The notes under the pieces: model-generated
Databases searched by the model: none
Seen by the model: the letters and a program-made list of their open reading frames with translations, nothing else
What the model was told of the DNA's origin: nothing
Shown: positions 11,836-23,883 of the stretch, one piece after another
How positions within the stretch are numbered: position 1 is the stretch's first letter
How the letters are laid out: every line of letters begins with the position of its first letter
Position numbers and translations under genes: made by a program
Assembly: GCA_029582165.1 (NCBI GenBank)
Contig: CM055875.1
Span: 9,110,001 to 9,174,000 of the forward strand
DNA from: Portulaca oleracea
Taxonomy: Eukaryota > Streptophyta > Magnoliopsida > Caryophyllales > Portulacaceae
Direction of reading: 5' to 3'
Length of the DNA stretch: 64,000 nucleotides

Positions 11836-12279
11836 ATGACAATTAAACAGAATAAAATACATACCACAAATAATCCCCAAAAAATCATCACTCCAACTAT
11901 ATATGTTCATACATAACCCTTACAAAAATCATATTTAGAAACAATAACATGTCATCCATAACATTCTAGGCAATTTCGGATGTCGCGCATTGCAATTTTG
12001 TAACAACATTTGCACCGTCGTGCACTTGTTTTCTTCTCCGTTGCAACCTCAACAATTGTCTTTATTCTCTAGCCCCTCCCTTTCGTTGTCAATGCCGACA
12101 CCGGGTGAATTGTAGCCTTCTTTGGCACATGGACATGAAGTACAATGAAAATGAATATCAAATGAAACATGTCAGGATATCAATTACAATGATGATGAGC
12201 ATCAACTGCATTAATTGCTCTATTATATCACTAATAAATGAAACATGTTTGGCACAATGAGAATGAATATCAAATGGAA

Positions 12280-12930
12280 CATGTTTGACACATGGACATT
12301 AAGTACAACAAAATGAATATTAAGTATAACAGCATGATATATCAAGTACTTCATCATACATAAAGTATAACACCATGGGACATCAAGTATAACACCGTGG
12401 GACATCAAACATTACCATTATGGACATCAAGTATAACAATAGGGGATATCAAGCATTATCAGTATGGACATCAAGAAGAATAGTAGGGAGACATCAAGCA
12501 TTATCACTATGGATGTCAGGTATAATAGCAGGGGACATCAAACATTATCATTATGGACATCAAGTATAACAACAAAGGACATCAAACATTAACATATGGA
12601 CATCAAGTATAACAGTAGGATACTTCAAGCATTATCATTATGGACATCTAGTATAACACCAAGAGACATTAAGCATTATCATTGTGGACATCAAGTATAA
12701 CAACATGGGAAATCAAACATTATCATTGTGGACATCAAGTATAACAACAGGGGACATCAAGCATCATCAGTATGGACATCAAGTATAACAACATGGGAAA
12801 TCAAACATTATCAGTAAGGACATCAAGAATAACAGCAAGGGACATCAAACATTATCATTATAGATATCAAGTATAACTGCAGGGGATATCAAGTATTGTC
12901 AGTATGAACATCAAGCATTCCTAATCAAAC
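12280..12930. repeat. Degenerate minisatellite, about 50 bp period
   Basis: At least ten units of the form GGACATCAAGTATAACA followed by GGGACATCAAACATTATCA-like sequence. The repeated GGACATCAA is the reverse complement of the TTGATGTCC word prominent in the left half, so the two halves are partly inverted with respect to each other. Confidence 0.85.
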
Positions 12931-13559
12931 TAAAACAAAGATTTGAAGTCAAGTTAATGATAATGCATGCGAAAAAATAAAAATATATCAAGTACACGCC
13001 AATTAAATCCTGTACATGATTGGACATAATGCGTACGAAAAAATATGTTGTCCACAGTCCATACGTGCATTGTCCTTTTTAGTAATACTTGATGTCCACA
13101 ATCCTAATTAGATGTCCATCACTATTTACAAATGAATCAAACTACACGATGAATGCCCTGTCCACAGTCCACATGCGTGATGTCCTATTTGGTAATACTC
13201 AATGTCCACAGTCTAAAATGATGGTTTCCTTCACTCTTCACAAATGAACATCAACGACAGCAATGTATATGTGTGTGATGAACACATTTAACTGTGGACT
13301 TTCATAACGCACATAATGAATATCAACAACATTATCTGTGATGAAAACATTTAACTGCAGACTTTCATAACAGTGGGCATCAACCATTATTAGTGTGGAC
13401 GTCAACCAATACCAATGTGCATATCAAGTACAACAGAATGACATACACACCCATCACCAATTTTACTAATGTCCACTTTCAGTGACCTTAATGTCCACTA
13501 TGGCCTCACTTAATGTCCACACTAAATTCAAATTTCTCAAAAAAACCTCAACCTTACGC

Positions 13560-14126
13560 AAAAACACACCTTACGAGATTAAACCCTAAAAAAAAAGCTA
13601 ATTAATTGTGGAAAAAATACTAAAAGCACAATACACACCCAATTGGAACCCTAAATCGTGAACGACACTCCCTATACCGGTCGAAACCGCCACAGAAAGT
13701 CGCCCACCTATAATTTTCCAGCGCCATGGTTGTTCGTCGTTGACTTCACCGACTTCCACTACACAAAACGACGGGAACCAACCCACTGCTCTGGTTGTTC
13801 GTCATTGAGTTCGCAACCCAGGGGCCATTACTTCGAATCGTCGATACAGTTGGGAGGGGAAGGAAGATGGTTGTTCATTTTCGTGAGCATGTATTCTGAT
13901 TTCCAAGCTCTCTCATTATTAATCCCTTGATTGCACGCTTCCCCTTTTCCAATACACTCAATGCCATTCCCTTTTTTTTTAAGTCCCTCATTAAAGAAGT
14001 TACGTGCAGTGTGTAAAATAAAAAGCCAAAGTCTATTTTTTTTTCTCATCCATTGATTGAAGATCCAATGGTCCAAAATCCTAATGCTCACATGCTCACA
14101 ATAACCCAATGCTCATATGATTACTT

Positions 14127-14129
<3 letters not shown>
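13560..14129 (-). repeat. Right terminal inverted repeat of the 5.5 kb element
   Basis: Inverted counterpart of 8582-9110. Its outer end reads TGCTCATATGATTACTTCCC, the complement of the left terminus with one mismatch. A run of T at about 13972 and 14035 matches A/T runs in the left copy. Confidence 0.8.

Positions 14130-14166
<37 letters not shown>
14130..14166. repeat. (TA)n microsatellite
   Basis: A TA tract directly at the right end of the 5.5 kb element, matching the TA tract on its left side (8567-8581). Confidence 0.95.
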
Positions 14167-14170
<4 letters not shown>

Positions 14171-14209
14171 TGCTGAGTATCTAATATAATAAATGACAAA
14201 TCTATTACT

Positions 14210-15429
14210 TTCGAGAGTAAAACTTACTACAACTGTTTAGGGACATGTCATGTTGCATGCACCAACATTTATCCAAATAAGGCCAAGAGGTTATCATGAA
14301 TGTTTATTCAATCGCTACAAATGGTTTCTGGCCATGAACCAAATATCTCCCACCTATGAATTTCAGCATGTGCCATGTATGCTCCATGATAAAGCACTAA
14401 GATGGGACCCCGAAGGAACTTGAAATATATGTTGAGGATGAATATCCATCCATACATAAATATAATAGAACCATCAATTGGAGATGTACTTATGGCACAA
14501 TTTTTCGCTTATGATGACACAAGTTTCCTACATTGGGGGGAGAAATCAAGCTGTTGGACAAGAAAATAAGTTGAAACGAATTATTATGATACTCATACAA
14601 TGTAATGTGATCTGAAAGTTCCAAATATAATTTGTCTATAAACTTGAGTGAATCTACTGTCAGCTATTCTACTGACCCACAAAGAGTTATAAAATCCTAT
14701 GTCCCAACTACTAATGCTCCTGTAAGCATTGATGTCTAGTAGGAAAAATTAAATTGTTAATGAGTCTAGACCATATATGAAGCGTGGTAGACTAGTCGGT
14801 TCCAAAGATAAAAGTCCTCGAAAAAGGAAAATGAGCAATTAATTAATGATAACCGAAACGAGCAAATTTTGACTCTAGGAGAGTCTCCAATCATGACAAA
14901 TGTAGAAGTTACACCACAAGCTCAGGGACTTGAAATTCGCGAAAATGATGAGATCTTAATTAATTATTTGGATAAGGTGGAACCGAAATGAAGTTGACAT
15001 CGATATAGTATTTGATTATATAATATAGCGCTCACTAAAACAAATTTACTTAATATTTGTTTCAACGTGCACATAACTAGTATGTGAACAAGTGTCATAG
15101 GATTTAGGTAAATATCCAAAATTAGCATAGCTAATCAAACCAACTTTGAGTCGATGAGGATAATAAATATCTACATCACTAGTACCTTCGAGGTACATAA
15201 ATAGGTTAGATCATATATGATTAGTAATACGCATTGTACTCTTTTTTCCTTATATGAGTTTTTGTCCCATTGGGTTTTCTTTAGAAATGTTTTTAATGAG
15301 GCAACATATGTTTGCGTACAAAGAAATGTGTACTCTTTTTCCTTCATTAGGTTTTTCTCCCAATTGGGTTTTTTCTAGTAAGGTTTTAATGAGACATACT
15401 CTTTTGGATAGTAGACATTCAAGGGGGAG
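14210..15429 (+). pseudogene. Decayed Ty1/copia internal region
   Basis: Not an open frame, but conceptual translation in shifting frames recalls the copia region between integrase and reverse transcriptase. At about 14400-14530 it reads like the KMGP...LEPLTGDV...HFDE...PPLGG block. At 14758-14830 there is a clear MKRGRLVGSKDKSPRKRK-like stretch, and at about 14978-15030 a WNRNEVDIDIVFDY-like stretch. The RT and RNase H coding part is missing. The sequence then passes into the 3' leader typical of these elements, with a duplicated TTTTTCCTT...GGGTTTTTCTCCCAATTGGG block, and reaches the polypurine tract AAGGGGGAG just before the LTR. The RT-coding part was lost by deletion. Confidence 0.72.
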
Positions 15430-15556
15430 TGTTATGAAATAATATATATGTGAATGTCTTGTGGATTATGAATAAGATGGTCATATTCTCCTCTTTCAAT
15501 TTCGCTTTTCTATATTATTCTTCTCTATTATTCTTTCTATATTGTGTTTCATAACA
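15430..15556 (+). repeat. Short copia LTR (3' LTR of the decayed element)
   Basis: Starts TGTTATGAAAT directly after a polypurine tract and ends TTTCATAACA, giving an inverted TGTTATGAAA / TTTCATAACA boundary of about 10 bp. At about 127 bp it is very short for a copia LTR. A matching 5' LTR is not visible in the window. Confidence 0.75.
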
Positions 15557-16128
15557 TTTTTCTTATTTTATCAAACAGTGTATGTCGATAATGTTATAGA
15601 GAATCTTTAAATATTTATAGTTTTGGAGTTTAGTTAAACTAAAAATTGATTAGAAAACTCCAAACGGATGAATCCTCCTTGGTGCATTGGGGCATGTAAA
15701 ACCAAATTAAGGGGCTTACTAGTGCTACGATGACCACGATTAGTGCTCCAGTAGTCCAGTATGTGATGGGGTTTAGAAGTGCTACCAACACCACCATTAG
15801 TGCTCTAGTAGTCCAATCCTCCTTTTACGTCTCTGAAAACGACTCATCATGAACGTTGCTACTTGCTACGGGTCATGCAATGGAAATCAAATTTTATCGC
15901 TTTTATCCCAAAAAAATAAAAATAAGAATAAAAATATTTATCCATTTTTCCTTAAAACATCAATACTTGACTTGAACACCACAACAGCTTACAAGTTACA
16001 TATCCAATTGAAGAAAAAAGATTAATTTAAAATGTAACAAAATTGCTAATTCTTATTCAATAGTATCATTACCAATTTAGCAATTCAAATAACGTCTAAC
16101 TATATTTAGCATGTATCAAAGAAAAACT
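15557..16128. other. Intergenic sequence with a short tandem duplication
   Basis: Bases about 15715-15815 contain two imperfect copies of a unit including ATTAGTGCTCCAGTAGTCCA and TTAG(A)AGTGCTAC. Otherwise AT-rich with no gene seen. Confidence 0.5.
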
Positions 16129-16449
16129 GGAAACAAATAATTTGTACTTTGGTGGTATTGAAAAAAATAATACGAAATTACAATTTTGTTATGGATGAGT
16201 TGAACTTTAATCCCTATCATTTTTAACATCTACCTTCTAGTTAAACTCATCCGAAAAGTGACGTGATTGTGGCCATATTGAAAATTTTTGCAGCTAAAAA
16301 AATGTTAAACGCATGCTCCGCGTCACTTTTGGGACGAGCTTAATTACGTAGTATAAAAATATTAGGGGTTAAAATTCAGGTCATCCGTAGCAAAGTTGTA
16401 AGTCCAAATTATTTTTTTCAATACCCAAAATGTAAATTATTTATTTTCC
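16129..16449. mobile_element. MITE with about 90 bp inverted repeats
   Basis: The left arm (GGAAACAAATAATTTG..., TGGTATTGAAAAAAATAAT, ATGGATGAGTTGAACTTTAA) pairs with the right arm ending AAATTATTTATTTTCC. Arms differ at several positions. No clear target duplication; the GGAAA terminus resembles other MITEs in this window. Confidence 0.75.
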
Positions 16450-16590
16450 GATTTCCCTATATTAAAATAAAACTCATAATGGAAGCCTCCCGCCATGTGT
16501 CACCGCCCTAAAATTTTGAAAACAAATCAGAGAAGATTAAGAAACGAAAGTGAAATACACTTACACAACTTTTACAATTAATTTGCAATA

Positions 16591-16848
16591 CTCCATCCTT
16601 CTCATATTATCTTTCACACATTAATTATTTCCTAGTGTTTGATGTCTAACTATGAATGATAATTTTTGACATTCTATTTTATCAAAAAGTTACAATATTA
16701 TACTTTTACAATAACATTTTTTGTTGCGTATATAATGATACTAATTTTGTGTAATAACACATTATATATATTGAGAAACTAATAATAGAAAATTTCAAAG
16801 CTTGACATATGCATAGATCAAAGTAACAGATAAATGAGAAGGATGTAG
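16591..16848. mobile_element. Stowaway-like MITE
   Basis: TIRs CTCCATCCTTCTCAT and the complement, flanked by TA on both sides (16589-16590 and 16849-16850). The CTCC-type terminus and TA duplication are those of Tc1/mariner-derived Stowaway MITEs. About 258 bp, non-coding. Confidence 0.82.
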
Positions 16849-17045
16849 TATTTATTTATTCATCTATCTCCAATTATAGTTTGAAAAAACAAAACTAAAA
16901 TTTACTCGCAACATTGAAGATTACAACAGATTTTCATTTACTCCGGCAAAATAGATTGAAGGTTATAATGGTACTAGAAAAAAGTATTTCATTTCAACAT
17001 TAACTTACAACAAAATCAAAAAAACAATAAAGAACATAGGATATT

Positions 17046-17072
17046 CGTGTATCACACGGGTACAAAGACTAG
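17046..17072 (+). mobile_element. Helitron-like 3' terminus
   Basis: A 5-bp stem (CGTGT / ACACG, loop ATC), a short spacer, then CTAG followed by T. Same architecture as 7498-7524 and 25274-25302. The body to the left has no coding sequence and its 5' boundary is not visible. Confidence 0.6.
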
Positions 17073-18099
17073 TATATAATAACATATTGAAAATAAAATA
17101 AATGTTAAAATACTAATTAAAATCAATTTTGTATTAATGGAAATTCTATAATAAAATTATGTTGTATTTTTCTGAAACTAAAAGCACAAAGAAAATATAA
17201 TTATCATCATCATTGTTGCATGCTTTGAATTGATCATCACTATTGTTACATATAAAAATATATTTTATCAACAATTTTCAAAGTGGAATTACTATGATAT
17301 TAATATATAATATATGAGACTTGATGATAGATAAATAAACAATAAAGTTTTAACACATTTTAATTTAGCAAATATAGGCCATTTTTTTTTTGCAAAGTAA
17401 ATAAAATTTTACATTGTCTTACTTTAATTTACCTTATTTTATCTTACCATACAAAAGAATAAGGTTAAACTTGTTAGATAATTTATATTTAAATTTTTTA
17501 TTTAAGTCAATAAATTTATTTAAAATAAAATAGAAATATGTGATATGACATTTATCTCACTTTAATATTTGCCTTACCTTACCTAATATAACCTTGTCCT
17601 AGCTTACTTAACCTAACCTTATCCACAATTTTAGTGAATTACAAACTTTGTTTCAAAAAGTTCTGAATTTTTATGATTTCCTAATTTATTCTTTAAAGAA
17701 TCATAATAATTGTTTAAATTCTCAAAAAGAATTAAAATTCGTTTAGAAAAAATAGGGACAAAAATGAAAAAAATTAGGAAAATATAAAACTTAAAAACAA
17801 CCCAAAATTAACAAATTTTTGAAATTTAAGACGGCCAACAAATATTTTTAAAGTTCAAATTATTATTATTATTGAAATATTTTTTTCCTCAATAAAAACC
17901 AAAACCATACCAAAATACTAGTATATAATCATTACACTTCTCTTGCAAGCTGGCATACAACAAAATTAAGTTTCTTGATGTGGGGCTTTTTTTTATTTAA
18001 ATATTTTTTTAACACTGTATATTAATTAGTTTTTTTTTTTTGGATGGTTTGTCAATTTCAATCCTCCACCTCCGTGCTCTGATTTTGGTTTTCATTTCT
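17073..18099. other. AT-rich sequence upstream of the PMIR1-like gene
   Basis: Very AT-rich. Bases 17640-17770 weakly resemble the interior of the family A MITEs. Any promoter should lie near the end of this stretch, but no element can be called with confidence. Confidence 0.4.
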
Positions 18100-18233
18100 A
18101 CGCCCAAACAAATTCTTTGAATACGTAAAATCCTCCACTTTTCAATCTCTTCTCTCAACGCAGGATCATCGGAGCTCCGGTGAAGGTGGGGGCGCCACCT
18201 CCCGGTGCTGTCTGACCATCCGCCGTTGCTCAG
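18100..18233 (+). other. Probable non-coding first exon of the PMIR1-like gene
   Basis: A GC-richer segment ending TTGCTCAG directly before GTTTCTCC, a plausible splice donor. The matching acceptor is TTTTCTTGCAG at 20519-20529, just upstream of the coding exon. This gives a 5'-UTR intron of about 2.3 kb (18234-20529). The exon start is a guess; the splice sites are inferred from sequence only. Confidence 0.5.
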
Positions 18234-20529
18234 GTTTCTCCCATTTCCTCAATTTCCATTAATTCTTTTCCTTTAGCCTTCATCGCCTCCATTTTTTTTA
18301 TTATTACTATTGATCGTGAAATTTATGAAATTTAAATAAAATTGTTTCAAAATATTCTGGATCTCGTTTCATTCGTTGTTGGAAACTTGGAATGGTTTTC
18401 TGTTTTTGTTCTCGATTGCATGTGCATAATTCAATATGATTTTTGTTGTATGAATGATCATTCATTCACCATATGACGAGTTGACCAAACCACAATAAAT
18501 AATCTGTTTTGATATCATTGGATTCTTGGTCGCATGTTGAATGTTTTGTTTAAGTTGCGTGTTTGATCATTTGTGTGGTGTGCAACTGTGAATGAAAGAC
18601 CAGAACAAACGTCTTTCACGAGGAAGAGACTAATGTTTGTATCTCGGTTTGTGTTGTGTTATGTTGTGTTTGTCTTGGTTATGGGGGATTCAAGGAGTAC
18701 ATTTTAAGACAAAATTCAGCATCGTCTTAGTCGAAGCGCATTGAGGTCAGTTAACTTAATGGCTTCTCTCTCTGTTCTGATTCCACTCCTCTATGGACTA
18801 TTCACAACCTTCTTCAACATCTTCTGTTGTTCCAATTAGCAAATAGAATGGGCTGATCAAACTTGGGGTTTGCCCCTTTCAAGCAAAATCGTTATTATTA
18901 CCATAGAAGATCACAGACTGCTCTATCTTGCCTGTTTACTCTCAATGTCCAACTGCAATAGATTTGGGTTGCTCCTTCCTAAGTTCAGATTAAAATTGCC
19001 TTTAGTTGAGCTGAGCTGTTTTAATATTGGGACAACAACGTTCAATGCTTCAGTTACTCAAGCTTAATTGGCTAGAGTTTTGATTGTGGCTGACTTGTCA
19101 TGTACCTCGCAAATGTTTGTGAGCAGTACTTATATTTTGAGCTGTTTTCACAGTAACGCCCATACTGTGAAAACCAAACATTGTAAATGAAAATTGATGT
19201 ATACCAAGTTGTCCACATATGGCAATCATCACCATCCCAGCTCAAACTAAGTCCAAAATCTTATTACAACATAGCTGAGCGATATGGACCAATCTGTTTG
19301 ACGATATGAGAAAGATTGCTGTCCATCATTTGTGTTTCAATTTCACCTACAAGTGTCCAACTTTGCCTCGTGGAGTTGTGCCTATGAGTTAGGGTTAGCC
19401 ATTTCTGGCTTCACATGTAGTGCTGTTACTCACACTAGTTTTGTCTATGATGCATATATTAACGGTTAAAGTGAAAATTGGATCAATTTATGTGTTCTAA
19501 TATGAAAATGAAGAATATATATGTATTCCGTCAGAGCAATAGTACTGAAAGAAGAAATGTATAAGCTGTAGGATGCAAACTTTACCTTACTAGCTTTTCA
19601 ACATCAGGCGTGACTTTGTGATTGGGAATGGGGTTTGTGTTGGGTAGCGTCCAAGTCTGAAGCATAGAGAACGAAGAAAATCAGAATATATTGGTTTTCA
19701 TGAGAGAACAATCTTGTCTTAGGCATCATTTCTCTGATTTTTATATGAGAGATAAGTCAAATGTTGCTAATCTGTCATGCATGGGTTGTAATTGGTTTGG
19801 TGGTGGGATTTTTGGTTTAATTAATAAAATTTTCAAAAGATAGATTTGAAAATTGTATCTTTCATATGTGATATGGTAGCTTTCCTGCCTTTATTTTCTT
19901 ATATTGAAACTTGATGAGTTAGCGCCAAGATTGGCATCCAGTTTTGACATGCCTAAGCTTTAGGTAGAATAAACTCCAGAATGATGCTAGTCTTTTTGAC
20001 GATATCTCTATTAGGACATTTAAGATTATTGGCATAAGAAAGTGACTGATGTGTTGGTGCAAGAGATGCATTATAAGAAGTGCTTTCAATTCAAGTCAAT
20101 ACTCAATATAGATGTTATTTAGTATTTTTATTGGATTCATCATTTATTTTTTCTCCACCTATAAGATCAGGGTACTTGAACTGAAATGAAGAGTCTAAGT
20201 GATGGTTTGAGATCTTTCCAATGACAGACTGAGAAAAGCAGAAAACATGTCACATATTGATATTATAGGAATTTGAAATAGTTTGATTTTGACATTTGCG
20301 CATTTCTCTGTAAAAAGTAACCCCCTGCACTGATAGGAGGGGCAGAGAGACAGAGGGCGAGTTGTATGCATACAGAAATTGCTTTTTAAAATTCACTGCT
20401 TATCATAATTTTATGACATGGACCAAATGCTACTGACCTTTCTTTAAGACTTGAAGCATATGAACATATTGTTCATTCATGTCAGAAGCTAGCTTTTTAA
20501 AAGCTTAACCTTGCATTGTTTTCTTGCAG
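18234..20529 (+). other. Predicted 5'-UTR intron of the PMIR1-like gene
   Basis: Bounded by GT...AG consensus with a pyrimidine-rich acceptor. T-rich, non-coding and free of obvious transposons, unlike the second intron. Long leader introns can hold regulatory elements; none can be named here. Confidence 0.5.
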
Positions 20530-20543
20530 GACTTTTTCAGGGG

Positions 20544-20564
20544 ATGAATAAGTACAACAAATAG
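20544..20564 (+). promoter_or_regulatory. Upstream ORF of six codons in the leader
   Basis: ATG at 20544 is followed by five sense codons (peptide MNKYNK) and TAG at 20562-20564, 120 nt before the main ATG and in the same frame. If the predicted leader exon starts at 20530 this uORF is in the mature mRNA and could lower or condition translation of the main frame. Confidence 0.5.
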
Positions 20565-20684
20565 AAGGTGACAGACTGGCTTGTCTGCTGGCTCCTGCAG
20601 GAGTGTTTCTCTAAACCTTTGTGTTTTTGTGGTAAAATTTGTTTGAATGTTATTTGGGGGTTCTGTTTTCTGTTTTCGTTGAAC

Positions 20685-23065
20685 ATGACCTCAAAAGTCC
20701 TAGTTCGTAACAAAATCAATGATGGTTTGGACGATGGTGATCTGATAAATGACATTGGTGCTATTAGCGGAACCCTTTATTTGGATAAATCAAAGAGCTT
20801 TTCAACTGCACTCCGAAATCAGCCCAAATCAATGGACAAGGCCAATGCATCCATGCCAAATTTGAAGTCAAAGCATTATGACCCATCATTGAAGGACAAG
20901 AAGTCAATTTGGAATTGGAAACCACTTAAAGCTCTCTCTCATGTTCGGAATCGAAGGTTTAGTTGTGGCTTCACTCTGGAAGTTCATACAGTTGAAGGGT
21001 TGCCCTCGGAGCTTAATGGCCTTAGCCTTAGTATTCATTGGAAGAGGAGGGAAGGAGAAAAAATGACTAGACCAGTTAAGGTAGTCGAAGGCGTAGCTGA
21101 ATTTGAAGAGAAATTAATTTATACTTGTTCAGTTTATGGCAGCAGAAGTGGACCCCGCCACTCTGCCAAGTATGAGGCAAAACATTTCTCTCTTTACGCT
21201 GTGGTGCATGGAAATCCTAAGTGTGATCTGGGGAAGCATCGCGTTGATCTCACAAAGTTACTTCCTCCTACATTAGAGGAGTTGGAAGGTGAAAAGAGCT
21301 CAGGGACATGGACAACTAGTTTTAAGCTATTGGGCAATACCAGTAGTGCTGTTATGAATGTTACTTTTGGATATGTAGTCTTAGGGGACAGTGTTGCTCC
21401 TAATAACAAGAATGTCCTCAAACTTTTGGAGTCAAAGTCAGCTGGAAGGAGTAATACAAAATCTACCCCAGGTGATGGAAACAGCTCCATTCAGTGTAGT
21501 GGAGGATCCCCTTCGAATCAAGAGCCATCTATAACATCCCAATGTGTGAACGATGTAAATGTTCTCCTTGAGAACTCCCCTGCAACAATGTCTGAATTCG
21601 CCAGCTCTATCAATAAATTGTATCAAAAATTAGATGATGAAAAGTCAAACCCTCTGATGGACGATAAGGGTGACACAGCAGCATCTACTGATGATGGTGA
21701 GCCCGTAAAATCTGCGTTCGGCTCTCCATTGGATTTATATATAGTAATAAGTGGTGATGAGAATGAGCATGCTGAACTTTCAGTTGCTGATAAGGGTTTA
21801 GAGTCTTTGGAGCGAAAGGTAGGGTTGAACCAAAATTGTGCTAAATGTGTTGATGAGCCTGTTGTTGAGAGTCCTGATCTTGCTCTAAGTTACAGTCACA
21901 TTCAAGGTGATTCTCAAGCTGAATCTCACTTGACGAGAGATGGTATAGTAGATGATTTGAGTTCTGAACAAGAAGAGATTTGCACAAAAGAATCAATTTT
22001 GGAAGATTTGGAGTCTGTTTTAGGCCATGTTGCAAATCTTGAGAAAGAAGCTTTAGACACACCGGAGGATGAAAGTGACATAAGTGAGTGGGAGAATGAA
22101 ATTGACGATAAGCTGGGTGGAATTACACAGTCGAAATTGAATAATCATGTAGAATCAGTCATAAATCCTGAGGAAGAAGCGTTCGACACGCCAGAGGCAA
22201 AAAGTGAATCAAGTTATACAGGAATTGAAGTGGAAGATAAACCGAAGGAATTTACACAACAAAACTTGGATGAGGTTTTAGACTCAGTAGCTGATGAGTT
22301 TCTGAACATGATTGGAATAGGAGAGTCTCCTATCAGCTTCAGCTCTATTACAGAGCCTGAGTCCCCAAGAGAGCGTCTTTTAAGAGAATTCGAGAAGGAA
22401 ACCGAGTGTTCATTATTCGGGTTTGATGTAGATGAAGAAGTTGTGGCAGATTTTGAGGAAGAGGATGCTATGGATTGTAATTATCATGCTCCCGCTGTAT
22501 CCAGCTGGGAGGAGTTATCTCAGGCTTCTGATATCTTGCCAATTACTGAGCCTGAATCCCCTGAGATTAGGGCCAAAGTGGTCACAGAATATCCAAAGAT
22601 TAGGGCTAAGGTGATGGAAGATGTGGGGACAGAATCGGTTATGCAGGATTGGAGCTTTGATGAGAAGGCTTTTGAAGGCTCTCCGGCAAACTGTGATGGT
22701 GGTGGCAGCATTCCAACCGATCCCTCTCCTAAGGTGGCAGTGGAGGAGCCTTCTCCACTGCCTCCACTTGGAGAAGGTTTAGGTCCATTTATTCAAACAA
22801 AGACCGGAGGGTTTCTGCGTTCCATGAACCCTGCTCTCTTTAACCATGCCAAGGGTGGTGGGACCCTAATCATGCAAGTTTCAAGTCCAGTTGTTGTTCC
22901 AGCTCAATTGGGTTCTGGGCTCATGGAAATACTACAGAATTTGGCTTCACTGGGACTTGAACACTTGTCTATGCAAGCCAATAAGTTAATGCCTCTCGAA
23001 GAGATTTCTGGCAAGACCATGCAACAAATAGTTTGGGAAGCTGCAAATATGGAACCTTGTAAAAG
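20685..23065 (+). CDS. PMIR1-like: PMIR1-like protein, coding exon 1 (residues 1-793)
   Basis: Plant-specific protein of the PMI1/PMIR family, which in Arabidopsis is linked to actin-based movement of chloroplasts and other organelles. I start at ATG 20685 (MTSKVLVRNK); upstream the frame stays open only back to the uORF stop. A basic, Ser-rich N-terminus leads to SIWNWKPLKAL and an NT-type C2 domain at about residues 90-235. A long acidic, low-complexity region follows, with repeated ITEPESP and EALDTPE-like blocks, then the conserved GLGPFIQTKTGGFLRSMNP segment at about 715-735 and GKTMQQIVWEAA. The exon ends at 23065 in AAAAG before GT, splitting an Arg codon. With exon 2 the protein is about 1174 residues, closer to the longer PMIR1 class than to the shorter PMI1. 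The frame is open throughout. Confidence 0.9.
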
Positions 23066-23127
23066 GTTTTGGACTTCTAATCCTTTATCCCCATCCCATC
23101 CCTTCTCTTATCATATCATATCATATA

Positions 23128-23350
23128 CTCCCTCCATTTCATATTAATTGTCATAATTTTGACTTTTACGGTCTTCACTGTTATTAACAAATTGCAAGAT
23201 TATACTTTTATGATAGTGCTTTTCGTTACGAATCTAATGATGATAGTTTTATTTAGCAACTCATTGTATATATTGAGAAATTTATGGTCAAAATTTTTGA
23301 ATTTTGACTGTACAATTGTCAAAGACGACAATTAATACGGAGCGGAGAGA

Positions 23351-23351
<1 letters not shown>
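23128..23351. mobile_element. Stowaway-like MITE in PMIR1-like intron 2
   Basis: Starts CTCCCTCCATTTCATATTAA and ends with an imperfect complement (AGCGGAGAGAG), with matching inner AATTGTC words. TA dinucleotides lie just outside or within 2 bp of the ends. About 224 bp, non-coding. Confidence 0.85.

Positions 23352-23352
<1 letters not shown>

Positions 23353-23393
<41 letters not shown>
23353..23393. repeat. (TA)n microsatellite
   Basis: A pure TA tract joining two MITEs. It is the left flank of the next element. Confidence 0.95.
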
Positions 23394-23395
<2 letters not shown>

Positions 23396-23883
23396 ATAAT
23401 TGGATTCTAATAATCCCTACTTTTACCAATTGGACAATAGTGGACCGTACTTTCACTTTGTATTCTGGTGGACCAAAATAAAATAAAATTGGATTGTAGT
23501 GGGATATTTTCAAGGGAATTTGTGTTGCATTTGATTCAAAACTTAGTATAACACTTTAAAATAAAATTTTTTTCATTTTTTAACTATTTTTATGATTTTT
23601 TCACTTTTATTATTTTTAAAAAATCATAATAATTATTCGGAGTCTCAAAAAAATCATTTAAAAAATGTTTTAGAAACTAGAATTCATTAACTTTCTAGGG
23701 GCATGAACGAAAAAAACAAAAACATTATAGTGTAGGAATGAAAAAAAATAAGAAGAATGTGGAGGTGGATTTGGTACCACTACAATCCAATTTTTTTTTT
23801 TTGGACCACCCGAATACAAAGTGAAAGTACGGTCCACCATTGTCCAATTGGTGAAAGTAGGAATTATTAGAATCCAATTATCC
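23394..23883. mobile_element. Mutator-like MITE, family A copy 3
   Basis: Nearly identical in TIR sequence to the copy at 5160-5687, starting GGATAATTGGATTCTAATAA, with the same order of inner words in opposite interior orientation. Flanked by TA tracts on both sides. About 490 bp, non-coding. Confidence 0.88.

Larger units (their letters stand above)
8582..14129. mobile_element. 5.5 kb non-coding TIR element with GTCCAC-motif arrays
   Basis: The outer 100 bp on each side are inverted copies (GGGAAGTGATCATATGAGCA on the left; complement with one change on the right). The match continues about 550 bp inward through AATTAGGGTTCCAATTGGGT, with a diverged middle. Both flanks are TA repeats. The interior has no recognisable protein. 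It is dominated by hundreds of bases of degenerate GATGTCCACA / GGACATCAA motifs and internal tandem duplications. The long TIRs and lack of coding suggest a non-autonomous Mutator-like element, but the TSD is hidden in the TA tracts. Superfamily is inferred. Confidence 0.8.

Noticed and set aside
12280..12930. Possible CRISPR array
   Set aside because: Regular-looking spacing, but the repeats are degenerate, spacers are themselves repeated, and the genome is a plant's.
21194..22711. Minus-strand and +1 ORFs within the PMIR1-like exon
   Set aside because: Shadows of a long, well-supported plus-strand coding exon.
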